DNA of 64,000 nucleotides from Streptomyces eurythermus. Its GTDB lineage: Bacteria; Actinomycetota; Actinomycetes; Streptomycetales; Streptomycetaceae. Location: NCBI RefSeq assembly GCF_014649115.1, contig NZ_BMSK01000007.1, positions 124,001 to 188,000 on the forward strand, read 5' to 3'. Below, piece by piece: positions 7,899 to 16,209 of the stretch. A program made the translations under genes and the position numbers. The notes beneath the pieces are model-generated. The model was not told the DNA's origin and searched no databases. It was given only the letters and a program-made list of their open reading frames with translations. Within the stretch, counting starts at the first letter, position 1. Each line of letters starts with the position of its first letter.

Positions 7899-9236
7899 GT
7901 GTCCGACGCTGAACTGGTGCTGCGCTCGACGCGGGTGATCACTCCGGAGGGCACGCGGGCCGCCACGGTCACCGTGTCCGGCGGGAAGATCACGGCCGTC
8001 CTGCCGTACGACGCCGAGATTCCGGCCGCGGCCCGGCTGGAGGACGTCGGCGACCACGTGCTGCTGCCCGGCCTGGTCGACACCCATGTGCACGTCAACG
8101 ACCCGGGCCGCACCGAGTGGGAGGGCTTCTGGACCGCCACCCGCGCGGCGGCGGCCGGCGGCATCACCACCCTGATCGACATGCCGCTCAACTCCCTGCC
8201 GCCCACCACCACGGTCGAGCACCTGCGGATCAAGCAGGACGTGGCCCGGGACAAGGCGCACATCGACGTCGGCTTCTGGGGCGGCGCCCTGCCCGACAAC
8301 GTCAAGGACCTGCGCCCGCTGCACGACGCCGGCGTCTTCGGCTTCAAGTGCTTCCTCTCCCCGTCCGGCGTGGACGAGTTCCCGCACCTCGACCAGGACC
8401 AGCTCGCCCAGTCGATGGCCGAGACGGCCGGGTTCGACGGGCTGCTCATCGTGCACGCCGAGGACCCGCACCACCTGGAGAGCGCCCCGCAGCACGGCGG
8501 CCCGAAGTACGCCGACTTCCTCGCCTCCCGCCCGCGCGACGCCGAGGACACCGCCATCGCGAACCTCATCGCGCAGGCCCGGCGCCTGAACGCCCGCGTG
8601 CACGTGCTGCACCTGTCCTCCTGCGACGCCCTGCCGCTGATCCGCGCCGCCCGCGCCGAGGGCGTACGCGTGACGGTGGAGACCTGCCCGCACTACCTCA
8701 CCCTGACCGCCGAGGAAGTCCCGGACGGCGCCAGCGAGTTCAAGTGCTGCCCGCCCATCCGCGAGTCCGCCAACCAGGACCTGCTGTGGGAGGCGCTGGC
8801 CGACGGCACCATCGACTGCGTGGTCACCGACCACTCGCCCTCCACCGCCGACCTGAAGACCGACGACTTCGCCACCGCCTGGGGCGGCATCGCCGGCCTC
8901 CAGGTGAGCCTGCCGGCGGTGTGGACCGAGGCCCGCAAGCGCGGCCACACCCTGGAGGACGTCGTCCGCTGGATGTCCGCGCGGACCGCGGAGCTGGTCG
9001 GCCTGACCCAGAAGGGGGCCATCGAGGCCGGCCGCGACGCCGACTTCGCCGTCCTCGCCCCCGACGAGACCTTCACCGTCGACCCGGCCGGCCTCCAGCA
9101 CCGCAACCGGGTCACCGCCTACGCCGGCAGGACCCTGTACGGCGTCGTCAAGTCCACCTGGCTGCGCGGCGAACGCATCGTCGCCGACGGCGAGTTCACC
9201 GAACCGAAGGGGACGCTGCTCAGCCGGACCCGCTGA
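7899..9236 (+). CDS. allB: Allantoinase
   Basis: This 445-residue amidohydrolase opens the allantoin ring to allantoate. The metal-binding start is VDTHVHVNDPGRTEWEGF. The lysine expected to be carboxylated lies in GFKCFLSPSGVDEFP. Further metal and substrate residues appear in VHVLHLSSCDALPL, VETCPHYLTLT and CVVTDHSPS. GTG at 7899 follows AGAGAGGGG and puts the first beta strand at the usual place. It is followed 36 bases later by allantoicase, so the two form an operon under the divergent promoter shared with allR. Length and motifs are normal. Confidence 0.95.
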   Translation: MSDAELVLRSTRVITPEGTRAATVTVSGGKITAVLPYDAEIPAAARLEDVGDHVLLPGLVDTHVHVNDPGRTEWEGFWTATRAAAAGGITTLIDMPLNSLPPTTTVEHLRIKQDVARDKAHIDVGFWGGALPDNVKDLRPLHDAGVFGFKCFLSPSGVDEFPHLDQDQLAQSMAETAGFDGLLIVHAEDPHHLESAPQHGGPKYADFLASRPRDAEDTAIANLIAQARRLNARVHVLHLSSCDALPLIRAARAEGVRVTVETCPHYLTLTAEEVPDGASEFKCCPPIRESANQDLLWEALADGTIDCVVTDHSPSTADLKTDDFATAWGGIAGLQVSLPAVWTEARKRGHTLEDVVRWMSARTAELVGLTQKGAIEAGRDADFAVLAPDETFTVDPAGLQHRNRVTAYAGRTLYGVVKSTWLRGERIVADGEFTEPKGTLLSRTR

Positions 9237-9275
9237 ATCCCACCCACCGAGCCCCGAAAGGAAGAACTGATCACC

Positions 9276-10391
9276 GTGACGGCGATACCCAGCTTCACCG
9301 GCGACGCGAACCCCTACGGAGGCGGCGACCCGTACGCGGACTACCGCACCGCCGACTTCCCCTTCACCCAGTACGCCAACCTCGCCGACCGGCAGCTCGG
9401 CGCCGGTGTCATCGCCGCCAACGACGAGTTCTTCGCCCAGCGGGAGAACCTGCTGGTGCCCGAGCGGGCCGAGTTCGACCCCGGGCACTTCGGCCACAAG
9501 GGCAAGATCATGGACGGCTGGGAGACCCGCCGCCGCCGCGGTGTCTCCGCCGAGCACCCCTGGCCCACCGCCGAGGACCACGACTGGGCGCTGGTCCGCC
9601 TCGGCGCGCCCGGGGTGATCCGCGGCATCGTGATCGACACCGCTCACTTCCGCGGCAACTACCCGCAGGCCGTCTCCGTCGAGGGCGCCTGCGTCCCCGG
9701 CTCGCCGTCACCCGGGGAACTGCTCGGCGACGACGTGAAGTGGACCACCCTCGTCCCGCGCACCCCGGTCGGCGGCCACGCGGCCAACGGCTTCGAGGTC
9801 ACCGCCGAGCAGCGCTTCACCCACCTGCGGATCAACCAGCACCCCGACGGCGGCATCGCCCGCCTGCGGGTGTACGGCGAGGTCGTCCCGGACCCCGAGT
9901 GGCTGGCGGCCCTCGGCACCTTCGACGTGGTCGCGCTGGAGAACGGCGGCCAGGTCGAGGACGCCTCCAACCTCTTCTACTCGCCGGCCACCAACACCAT
10001 CCAGCCGGGCCGCTCGCGCAAGATGGACGACGGCTGGGAGACCCGCCGCCGCCGCGACCAGGGCAACGACTGGATCCGCTACCGGCTCGTGGCCCAGTCC
10101 GCGATCCGCGCCGTCGAGATCGACACCGCCTACCTGAAGGGCAACAGCGCCGGCTGGGCGTCGGTGTCCGTCCGTGACGGCGAGGACGGCGAGTGGACCG
10201 AGGTCCTGCCGCGCACCCGCCTCCAGCCCGACACCAACCACCGCTTCGTCCTGCCCGAGGCGGCGGTCGGCACGCACGCGCGGATCGACATCTTCCCCGA
10301 CGGCGGCATCTCCCGGCTGCGCCTGTTCGGCTCGCTGACCGAGCGCGGCGCGAGCGGCCTGGCCGCCCGTCACCAGGAGCTGGGCGGCTGA
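9276..10391 (+). CDS. alc: Allantoicase
   Basis: The 371-residue enzyme splits allantoate into urea and ureidoglycolate. It shows the expected internal duplication: KIMDGWETRRRRG and IRGIVIDTAHFRGNYP with GGIARLRVYGE in the first half, and KMDDGWETRRRRD, IRAVEIDTAYLKGNS and GGISRLRLFG in the second. The GTG at 9276 follows AAAGGAAGAA. It is the second gene of the allB operon and ends before a strong hairpin. Ureidoglycolate breakdown and urease genes are not in the window; glyoxylate from that step would feed malate synthase. Confidence 0.95.
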   Translation: MTAIPSFTGDANPYGGGDPYADYRTADFPFTQYANLADRQLGAGVIAANDEFFAQRENLLVPERAEFDPGHFGHKGKIMDGWETRRRRGVSAEHPWPTAEDHDWALVRLGAPGVIRGIVIDTAHFRGNYPQAVSVEGACVPGSPSPGELLGDDVKWTTLVPRTPVGGHAANGFEVTAEQRFTHLRINQHPDGGIARLRVYGEVVPDPEWLAALGTFDVVALENGGQVEDASNLFYSPATNTIQPGRSRKMDDGWETRRRRDQGNDWIRYRLVAQSAIRAVEIDTAYLKGNSAGWASVSVRDGEDGEWTEVLPRTRLQPDTNHRFVLPEAAVGTHARIDIFPDGGISRLRLFGSLTERGASGLAARHQELGG

Positions 10392-10410
10392 TCCCCGCTC
10401 ACGCGCGCGT

Positions 10411-10444
10411 GGGGCGCCCCGGCCGGACAGCACCGGGGCGCCCC
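10411..10444 (+). terminator. Hairpin terminator after alc
   Basis: Arms GGGGCGCCCCGG (10411-10422) and CCGGGGCGCCCC (10433-10444) are perfectly complementary with a 10-base loop, 20 bases after the alc stop. It separates the allantoin operon from the AIM24 gene. Confidence 0.75.
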
Positions 10445-10515
10445 CGCGTCACCCATGGGGGCCCGCCTACCGCCGGTCCGGAACTCTTCCGTCCACCTGA
10501 CACGTTCTTTCTGAC

Positions 10516-11328
10516 GTGACCCTTCAGCAAGAGATCGTCGGCAACGCCATGCAGATGGCGGTCGTCAACCTGCGTCCCGGCCAGACCGTGTACTGCGAGG
10601 CCGGGAAGTTCCTGTTCAAGACGGCGAACGTGACCATGGAGACCCGGTTGTCCGGCCCGTCGGGCGGCGGCGGACAGCAGCAGGGCGGCTCCGGCGGCAT
10701 GGGCGGGCTGCTGCGCCAGGCCATGGGCACCGCCATGCAGGTCGGGCAGCGCATGCTCGCCGGTGAGTCGCTGGCCTTCCAGTACTTCACCGCCCAGGGC
10801 GGCGAGGGCACGGTCGGCTTCGCGGGCGTGCTCCCCGGGGAGATGCGCGCGCTGGAGCTGGACGGCACGCGCGCGTGGTTCGCCGAGAAGGACGCCTTCG
10901 TGGCCGCCGAGTCCAGCGTCGAGTTCGGCATCGCCTTCGCGGGCGGGCGCACCGGCATGAGCGGCGGCGAGGGCTTCGTCCTGGAGAAGTTCACCGGGCA
11001 CGGCACGGTGATCATCGCCGGCGCGGGCAACTTCATCGACCTGAACCCGGCGGACTTCGGCGGCCGGATCGAGGTCGACACCGGCTGTGTGGTCGCCTTC
11101 GAGGAGGGCATCCAGTACGGCGTCCAGCGCGTCGGCGGCCTCAACCGCCAGGGGATCATGAACGCCGTCTTCGGCGGCGAGGGCCTGTCCCTGGCGACCC
11201 TGGAGGGCAACGGCCGGGTGATCCTGCAGTCCCTCACCATCGAGGGCCTGGCCAACGCCCTGAAGAAGGCCCAGGGCGGCGACAAGCAGGGCCCGACCGG
11301 CGGACTGTTCTCCACCCACGCCGGCTGA
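10516..11328 (+). CDS. AIM24 / TIGR00266 family protein
   Basis: This 270-residue protein belongs to the AIM24 beta-barrel family, whose yeast member acts in mitochondrial cristae organisation; its bacterial role is unclear. Family features are QTVYCEAGKFLFKTANVTME near the N-terminus, a Gly/Gln-rich loop (about residues 53-75), GTVGFAGVLPGEMRALELDG, EGFVLEKFTGHGTVIIAGAG and VDTGCVVAFEEGIQYGVQR. The GTG at 10516 is taken as start because translation is open from there and the family starts with QxEI-like residues; no strong ribosome site is visible. It is a single gene bounded by hairpins on both sides. Confidence 0.85.
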   Translation: MTLQQEIVGNAMQMAVVNLRPGQTVYCEAGKFLFKTANVTMETRLSGPSGGGGQQQGGSGGMGGLLRQAMGTAMQVGQRMLAGESLAFQYFTAQGGEGTVGFAGVLPGEMRALELDGTRAWFAEKDAFVAAESSVEFGIAFAGGRTGMSGGEGFVLEKFTGHGTVIIAGAGNFIDLNPADFGGRIEVDTGCVVAFEEGIQYGVQRVGGLNRQGIMNAVFGGEGLSLATLEGNGRVILQSLTIEGLANALKKAQGGDKQGPTGGLFSTHAG

Positions 11329-11338
11329 GTCTCACTCC

Positions 11339-11374
11339 CCCCGGGGCCCAGCCGCGGCGGGCCGGGCCCCGGGG
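11339..11374. terminator. Hairpin terminator between AIM24 gene and RNase gene
   Basis: Arms CCCCGGGGCCC (11339-11349) and GGGCCCCGGGG (11364-11374) are perfectly complementary around a 14-base loop. It lies between convergent stops at 11328 and 11415 and can serve both. Confidence 0.75.
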
Positions 11375-11414
11375 TGTCGCGCCGTTCCTCGGGCCGGCCC
11401 CGTGGGGGAGGGGC

Positions 11415-11810
11415 TCAGCAGCCGTAGTCGATCAGGTCGAACGAGGCGTAGTGGTCCGCCGTGTAGTAGTCCTCCCGGTACTTCTGACCGGTGACGATGC
11501 GCCGGGCACCGCGGGTGGAGGAGCCCGGAGTGATCACGGTGTACTCGTGGTAGTAGCCGGCCGTGTGGCTGGGCAGGACGCCTTCCCGGTTCTGGAAGAC
11601 GCTCCCGTCCTGGGAGTACGGATACGGGCCGCCCTGGTCGATCAGTTCCAGGGTGTCGTACGCCTGGGCGGGCAGGCTGCCGTAACAGACGCTGCCGACC
11701 GAGGCCGCCGAGGCGTCCGCCGTGGTGGCCGTGACGGTGCCGCCCACGAGGAGGGCGGACAGGAGGGCGGCCGCTGCACCGATGCGCGTCGCGCGTGGGG
11801 GGAATCTCAT
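11415..11810 (-). CDS. Secreted guanyl-specific ribonuclease (RNase Sa/T1 family)
   Basis: The 131-residue precursor has a signal peptide (charged start, hydrophobic run AAAALLSALLVGG, cleavage near the Ala-rich DASAAS stretch). The mature domain matches RNase Sa in layout: PYPYSQDGSVFQNRE for guanine binding, YYHEYTVITPG with catalytic Glu89, Arg100 and Arg104, and DYYTADHYASFDLIDYGC with catalytic His120. Cys42 and Cys131 correspond to the conserved disulphide. It would cleave RNA after guanosine outside the cell. No barstar-type inhibitor gene lies next to it, so self-protection would rely on secretion or a distant gene. ATG at 11810 is preferred over the in-frame ATG nine codons upstream because it gives a standard signal peptide. 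Confidence 0.92.
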   Translation of the reverse strand: MRFPPRATRIGAAAALLSALLVGGTVTATTADASAASVGSVCYGSLPAQAYDTLELIDQGGPYPYSQDGSVFQNREGVLPSHTAGYYHEYTVITPGSSTRGARRIVTGQKYREDYYTADHYASFDLIDYGC

Positions 11811-11900
11811 GGCCTCATCATGACGCGCGTAGAACATGGCATGTCAATGTCAATCACAGAGTGTTCGCCGGTACGTCCGATGATTTTCCCGGGGGTTAAC

Positions 11901-12101
11901 CTACGGCCGCTTCCGGCTGTCCGCCGCGGCGAACAGGGCGAGCGCCAGCACCACGAGCGCCACGCTCGCGTAGACCTCGTAGCCGTCGAGGAAGCCGAGG
12001 CGCTGCACCAGGCCCACCCGCCAGTCGGTGAACTCGTGCACCAGGCCCATGACCCCCTGCACCAACGCGATGAATCCGAGAAGTTCCAGTAGCTGCTTCA
12101 C
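11901..12101 (-). CDS. Small two-helix membrane protein
   Basis: This 66-residue protein starts at a GTG (12099-12101) and has two hydrophobic segments, LLELLGFIALVQGVMGLVHEF and YASVALVVLALALFAAA, separated by RVGLVQRLGFLDGYEV. I recognise it as a conserved streptomycete small membrane protein without a known function. A long open frame continues upstream but overlaps the divergent kinase promoter and shows no conserved content. It is monocistronic, convergent neither to the RNase nor to the kinase. Confidence 0.7.
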   Translation of the reverse strand: MKQLLELLGFIALVQGVMGLVHEFTDWRVGLVQRLGFLDGYEVYASVALVVLALALFAAADSRKRP

Positions 12102-12303
12102 CCGGCGACTCTCGCCCGGCGGCGGCTTCCCGCGCATCGGCCGCGCGGCGAGCGAGCACCGCCGAAAGCCCCCGTTCCGCGGCGGCGGACCGCGCCGAAA
12201 GTTCTCCGGAGGTGCGACTTCGGTCGGTGCCGCCGGTCGTACGGTCGCTGATCCCCGGTCCGGGGCGGCGGCAGAGCCCCGGCCCCGCATAGATTTGCCG
12301 ACC

Positions 12304-13566
12304 GTGAGCGACGACGAGCGGACGCGGGCGCCGGGTGGGTTCACGGGACGCCGGTGGCTGTTCCCGTCCACGCTGATCCATGAGCTGGACCCGGACGCCG
12401 GGTCCTCCGGACGACGGCCCCGGCGCACCGCGCGGGACTGGGTCGTCGACTTCTCCTGCTTCCTCCTGGCCGTCCTCATCGGCCTTGCGGCGGCGCGGTC
12501 CCTGCCCGAGGAGACCGGCCTGCCGCGCTCCCTCGCCACGCTCGACCAGGTGCTGGGCGCCCTGTCCTGCGCCGCCGTCTGGCTGCGCCGCCGGTGGCCG
12601 GTCGGGCTCGCCGTCGCGATGTTCCTGGTCGGCCTGCTGTCCAACTGCTCGGGCGGCGCCGCCATGGTCGCCCTGTTCACGCTCGCCGTGCACCGGCCCT
12701 TCCGGTACGTCGCCTGGATCGGCGGCGCCGGCCTCGCGCTGGTGCCGCTGGTGTACTGGGTGCGGCCCGACCCCGACCTGTCCTACACCGGTGTTCTCGT
12801 GTTCATCACGCTGCTCACCGTGTCGATCATCGGCTGGGGCATGTTCGTCCGCTCCAAGCGGATGCTGATGCTGAGCCTCAGGGACCGGGCGCACCGGGCG
12901 GAGACCGAGGCCCGGCTGCGCGCCGAGCAGGCGCAGCGGCTGGCCCGCGAGGCCATCGCCCGCGAGATGCACGACGTGCTCGCCCACCGGCTCACCCTGC
13001 TCAGCGTGCACGCGGGCGCCCTGGAGTTCCGGCCGGACGCGTCCCGCGAGGAGATCGCGCGGGCCGCCGGGGTGATCCGGGAGAGCGCGCACGAGGCGTT
13101 GCAGGACCTGCGGGAGATCATCGGCGTGCTGCGGGCCGGCGACGGAGAGGAGCCCTCCGGCGGGCGGCCCCAGCCGACGCTGGCCGCGCTGGACGCCCTG
13201 GTCGCCGAGTGCCGTGAGGCCGGGATGAAGGTCACCCTGGACCATCGCGTCGCCGACCCGGCCGCCGTCCCCGCCTCCGTCGGCCGCACCGCCTACCGCA
13301 TCGCACAGGAGGCCCTGACCAACGCCCGCAAGCACGCCCCCGGCACCGAGGTCACCGTCCGCCTGACCGGTGCCCCCGGCGACGGCCTGACGATCACCGT
13401 CGCCAATCCGGCACCGCCCGCCGAGGTCCCGCCCGTCCCCGGCTCCGGCCAGGGCCTGATCGGCCTCACGGAACGCGCCACCCTGGCCGGCGGCCGACTC
13501 CGGCACGCCCCGCGGCCCGACGGAGGCTTCGAGGTCCGGGGGTGGCTGCCGTGGCCGCGGGGGTAA
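12304..13566 (+). CDS. NarL/UhpB-type sensor histidine kinase
   Basis: The 420-residue kinase has several membrane helices in residues about 45-180 (FSCFLLAVLIGLAAA, VGLAVAMFLVGLLSN, WIGGAGLALVPLVYW, VLVFITLLTVSIIGWGMF), a coiled linker rich in Arg/Glu (about 190-220), the HisKA_3 box IAREMHDVLAHRLTLLSVHA with phospho-acceptor His, and an HATPase domain with EALTNARKHAPG and GQGLIGLTERA. GTG at 12304 gives a normal N-terminus; the open frame extends further upstream without family support. Its partner regulator begins at 14405, on the same strand, but about 840 bp of repeats intervene. No extracellular sensor domain is present, so the signal is probably membrane-borne. Confidence 0.9.
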   Translation: MSDDERTRAPGGFTGRRWLFPSTLIHELDPDAGSSGRRPRRTARDWVVDFSCFLLAVLIGLAAARSLPEETGLPRSLATLDQVLGALSCAAVWLRRRWPVGLAVAMFLVGLLSNCSGGAAMVALFTLAVHRPFRYVAWIGGAGLALVPLVYWVRPDPDLSYTGVLVFITLLTVSIIGWGMFVRSKRMLMLSLRDRAHRAETEARLRAEQAQRLAREAIAREMHDVLAHRLTLLSVHAGALEFRPDASREEIARAAGVIRESAHEALQDLREIIGVLRAGDGEEPSGGRPQPTLAALDALVAECREAGMKVTLDHRVADPAAVPASVGRTAYRIAQEALTNARKHAPGTEVTVRLTGAPGDGLTITVANPAPPAEVPPVPGSGQGLIGLTERATLAGGRLRHAPRPDGGFEVRGWLPWPRG

Positions 13567-14404
13567 GGGGGACCGAGGGATCGGCCGTCTCGGGCCTGGG
13601 GTGCTTCGGGGATCCACTTCGGGGTGCGGGCACCTGGATCCGCCGTCCGGGGCTGGGGGCGTCTCGGGGATCCGCTGTCCGGGGCCGCAGGCGCTTCGGG
13701 GATCCCCCGACCGGGGGCCGGGCACACTTTTGGGCGTTCGCTTCGGGGTGCGGGTGCCGTCGTGGATTCGTTGCTCTGGGTCGGCGGCGGTTCGGGGATA
13801 CGTCTCGGTTGCGGGCGTCTTGGGGATTCGCCGTCCGGGCTGGGGGTGCTTCGGGGATCCGTTGTCCGGGCCCGGGGACGCTTTGGGGAGGTTCGCTCCT
13901 GGTTGCGGGTGCCGTCGGGGATTCGCCGCTCCGGGCCGGCGACGCTCCGGGGAACCGCCCGGTCGCGGGCGTCCTGGGGATCAGCCCTCCCGGGCTGGGG
14001 ATGCTTCGGGGATCCGCCCCGGGCCGGGGTCGCTTCGAAGTCTCCGCCCCATACTGCGGGCGCCTCGGGGATCCGCCGTGCCGGGTCGTGGGCGCCTCGG
14101 GAATCCGTCCCGGTACGGGGTCGCTCCGGGGTTCCGTCCCGGGCCTGGGTCGCTCCGGGGCTCCTGCCCGGGCCGGGCTCGCCTCGGGACTTCGTCAGGG
14201 CCGCAGTCGTCTCGGGGATCCGCCGTCCCGGGTCGTGGGCGCCTCGGGAATCCGTCCCGGTACGGGGTCGCTCCGGGGTTCCGTCCCGGGCCCGGGTCGC
14301 TCCGGGGCTCCTCCCCGGGCCGGGCTCGCCTCGGGACTTCGTCCGGGCCGCAGTCGTCTCGGGGATCCGCCGTCCCGCGCCGCCGGCCGTGATTACGTAA
14401 CCCC
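13567..14404. repeat. GC-rich repeat array separating kinase and regulator
   Basis: This stretch is made of variants of CTTCGGGGATCCGCCGTCC spaced by tens of bases, starting near 13608. At its right end the unit becomes a clear tandem repeat with a period of 147 bp: CTCGGGGATC occurs at 14064, 14211 and 14358, and the first two full copies differ at only a few positions. All three forward frames remain open over most of it, which reflects composition rather than coding. The repeat fills the gap inside an otherwise typical kinase-regulator pair. No gene is supported here. Confidence 0.8.
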
Positions 14405-15118
14405 ATGACTGCGACGCCGATCAGACTGCTCCTCGTGGACGACGACCCCTTGGTACGCGCCGGTCTGGCGCTGATGATCGGCGGGGCCGGGGACATCGAG
14501 GTCGTCGGGGAGGCCGCCGACGGCGCGGAGGCCGAGGAACTGGTGCGGCGGACCCGGCCGGACGTCGTCCTCATGGACATCCGGATGCCGGCGGTGGACG
14601 GGATCACCGCGACCCGGCGGCTGCGCGCGCGGCCGGACGCGCCGCAGGTCGTGGTGCTCACCACCTTCCACGCCGACGAACAGGTGCTGCACGCGATGCG
14701 CGCCGGCGCCGCCGGCTTCGTGCTGAAGGACACCCCGCCCGCCGAGATCGTCGACGCCGTGCGCCGGGTCGCCGCGGGCGACCCGGTGCTGTCGCCCGCG
14801 GTCACCCGGCAGTTGATGCGGCACGCGGCCGGCACCGCCGCCGACGCCCGGCGGACCCGGGCACGCGAACGGCTGGCCGTCCTGGGCGACCGGGAGCGCG
14901 AGGTCGCCGTCGCCGTCGGGCGCGGGCTTGCCAACGCGCGGATCGCCGCGGAGCTGTTCCTCAGCGTGGCCACCGTCAAGGCCCACGTCTCCCGCGTCCT
15001 CGCCAAGCTCGGCCTCGACAACCGGGTGCAGATCGCGCTGCTGGTCTACGACGCGGGGCTGCTGGACGGCGACGAGGAGGGAGGCGTCGGCGCCGACGGT
15101 TTCCAGGGCGCCGGCTGA
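14405..15118 (+). CDS. NarL/FixJ-type response regulator
   Basis: The 237-residue regulator has a receiver domain (residues about 6-120) with acidic pair VDDDP, phospho-acceptor Asp58 in VVLMDIRMP, Thr in VVLTTF and Lys in FVLKDTPP. The C-terminal LuxR helix-turn-helix (about 160-222) reads LGDREREVAVAVGRGLANAR then AELFLSVATVKAHVSRVLAK. It is the likely partner of the kinase that ends at 13566, given the same orientation and matching families. Targets are unknown. Because the gap is long, it may have its own promoter. Confidence 0.9.
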   Translation: MTATPIRLLLVDDDPLVRAGLALMIGGAGDIEVVGEAADGAEAEELVRRTRPDVVLMDIRMPAVDGITATRRLRARPDAPQVVVLTTFHADEQVLHAMRAGAAGFVLKDTPPAEIVDAVRRVAAGDPVLSPAVTRQLMRHAAGTAADARRTRARERLAVLGDREREVAVAVGRGLANARIAAELFLSVATVKAHVSRVLAKLGLDNRVQIALLVYDAGLLDGDEEGGVGADGFQGAG

Positions 15119-15162
15119 ACCGGTCGCGGGAAATCGCCGCCGGAACCTACCGGCCCCCAATA

Positions 15163-15172
15163 TGTCCGGACA
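15163..15172. promoter_or_regulatory. Palindromic operator upstream of the GntR gene
   Basis: The perfect palindrome TGTCCGGACA lies 51 bases before the GntR start codon. The same ten bases recur at 16012-16021 in front of the transporter operon. This pattern fits autoregulation plus control of the ABC genes by the GntR protein. Confidence 0.7.
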
Positions 15173-15223
15173 ACCTGACTACACGACTTCCCGTCAACCA
15201 GGCACCGGACTACGCTCGGCCCC

Positions 15224-15988
15224 GTGCCGAAACCAGATGTGGGCCCGACCGTGGCGCTCGACCTCCGCGTGGACCGTAGCTCGCCGGTGCCGTTGTACTT
15301 CCAGCTCTCGCGGCAGCTCGAGTCCGCCATCGAGCACGGCAGTCTCACCCCGGGCAGCCTGCTGGGCAACGAGATCGAGCTGGCCGCGCGGCTCGGACTG
15401 TCCCGGCCGACCGTCCGCCAGGCGATCCAGGCCCTCGTCGACAAGGGGCTCCTGGTCCGGCGCCGGGGCGTGGGCACCCAGGTCGTGCACAGCCAGGTCA
15501 AGCGCCCGCTGGAACTGAGCAGCCTCTACGACGACCTGGAGGCGGCCGGGCAGCGCCCCGCCACCCGGGTGCTGGTCAACACGGTCGTACCGGCCCCCGC
15601 CGAGGTCGCCGCCGCGCTCGGCGTCCCCGAGGGCGGTGACGTGCACCGCGTCGAACGGCTCCGCCTCGCCCACGGCGAACCCATGGCCTACCTGATCAAC
15701 CACCTGCCGACGGGCCTGCTCGACCTGGACACCGACCGGCTGGAGGCCACCGGCCTGTACCGGCTGATGCGGTCCGCCGGAATCACCCTGCACAGCGCCC
15801 GCCAGGCCATCGGCGCCCGGGGCGCCACCGCCACCGAGGCCGAGCGGCTGACCGAGCCGGAGGGCGCCCCGCTGCTGACCATGCGGCGCACCACCTACGA
15901 CGACACCGGGCGCGCGGTGGAACTCGGCGACCACACCTACCGCCCGAGCCGCTATTCCTTCGAGTTCCAGCTGCTGGTGCGGTCCTGA
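15224..15988 (+). CDS. GntR/HutC-family regulator of the adjacent sugar ABC operon
   Basis: The 254-residue protein has an N-terminal winged helix (about residues 20-85: PLYFQLSRQLESAIEHGSL, LAARLGLSRPTVRQAIQALV) and a C-terminal UTRA effector domain (about 105-245) with VHRVERLRLAHGEPMAYLIN and VELGDHTYRPSRYSFEF. HutC-type members bind small sugars or acids. GTG at 15224 is the first start giving the standard N-terminus. The palindrome TGTCCGGACA before this gene and before the next one suggests that it represses both. The effector is probably the transported sugar or its phosphate; its identity cannot be told. Confidence 0.88.
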   Translation: MPKPDVGPTVALDLRVDRSSPVPLYFQLSRQLESAIEHGSLTPGSLLGNEIELAARLGLSRPTVRQAIQALVDKGLLVRRRGVGTQVVHSQVKRPLELSSLYDDLEAAGQRPATRVLVNTVVPAPAEVAAALGVPEGGDVHRVERLRLAHGEPMAYLINHLPTGLLDLDTDRLEATGLYRLMRSAGITLHSARQAIGARGATATEAERLTEPEGAPLLTMRRTTYDDTGRAVELGDHTYRPSRYSFEFQLLVRS

Positions 15989-16011
15989 CCGGGCCCCGGT
16001 ATTCGATGAGA

Positions 16012-16021
16012 TGTCCGGACA
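16012..16021. promoter_or_regulatory. Palindromic operator upstream of the sugar ABC operon
   Basis: This is the second exact copy of TGTCCGGACA, 24 bases after the GntR stop and about 190 bases before the binding-protein start. It is a likely binding site for the product of the gene just upstream. Confidence 0.7.
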
Positions 16022-16209
16022 AAGCGACCGTTCCCCGGTCCCCGGTCGTGCCATGCACGGCCGGCATGTCCGATACTGAAGTGTTTGGGGCAGGTGAAAT
16101 CGCCGCCGGGACGCGCCCACGGTGAGGTCGCCCGCCCCTTATGTGCGTCGCGGCAGAGCAGCAGACGTACGTCGGAGCAGAGCAGAAGCGGCAAGAAGGG
16201 CACGGCCTC

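Noticed and set aside
12028..12303. Upstream extension of the histidine kinase
   Set aside because: The added residues overlap the divergent small membrane gene and have no kinase-family similarity; GTG at 12304 gives a normal protein.
13542..14408. Three overlapping open frames over the repeat array, giving 258-288 residue Gly/Arg/Ser-rich proteins
   Set aside because: All three forward frames are open at once because the repeat unit lacks stops. No ribosome site fits, residue use is that of low-complexity DNA, and the period is not constrained to multiples of three in the left part.
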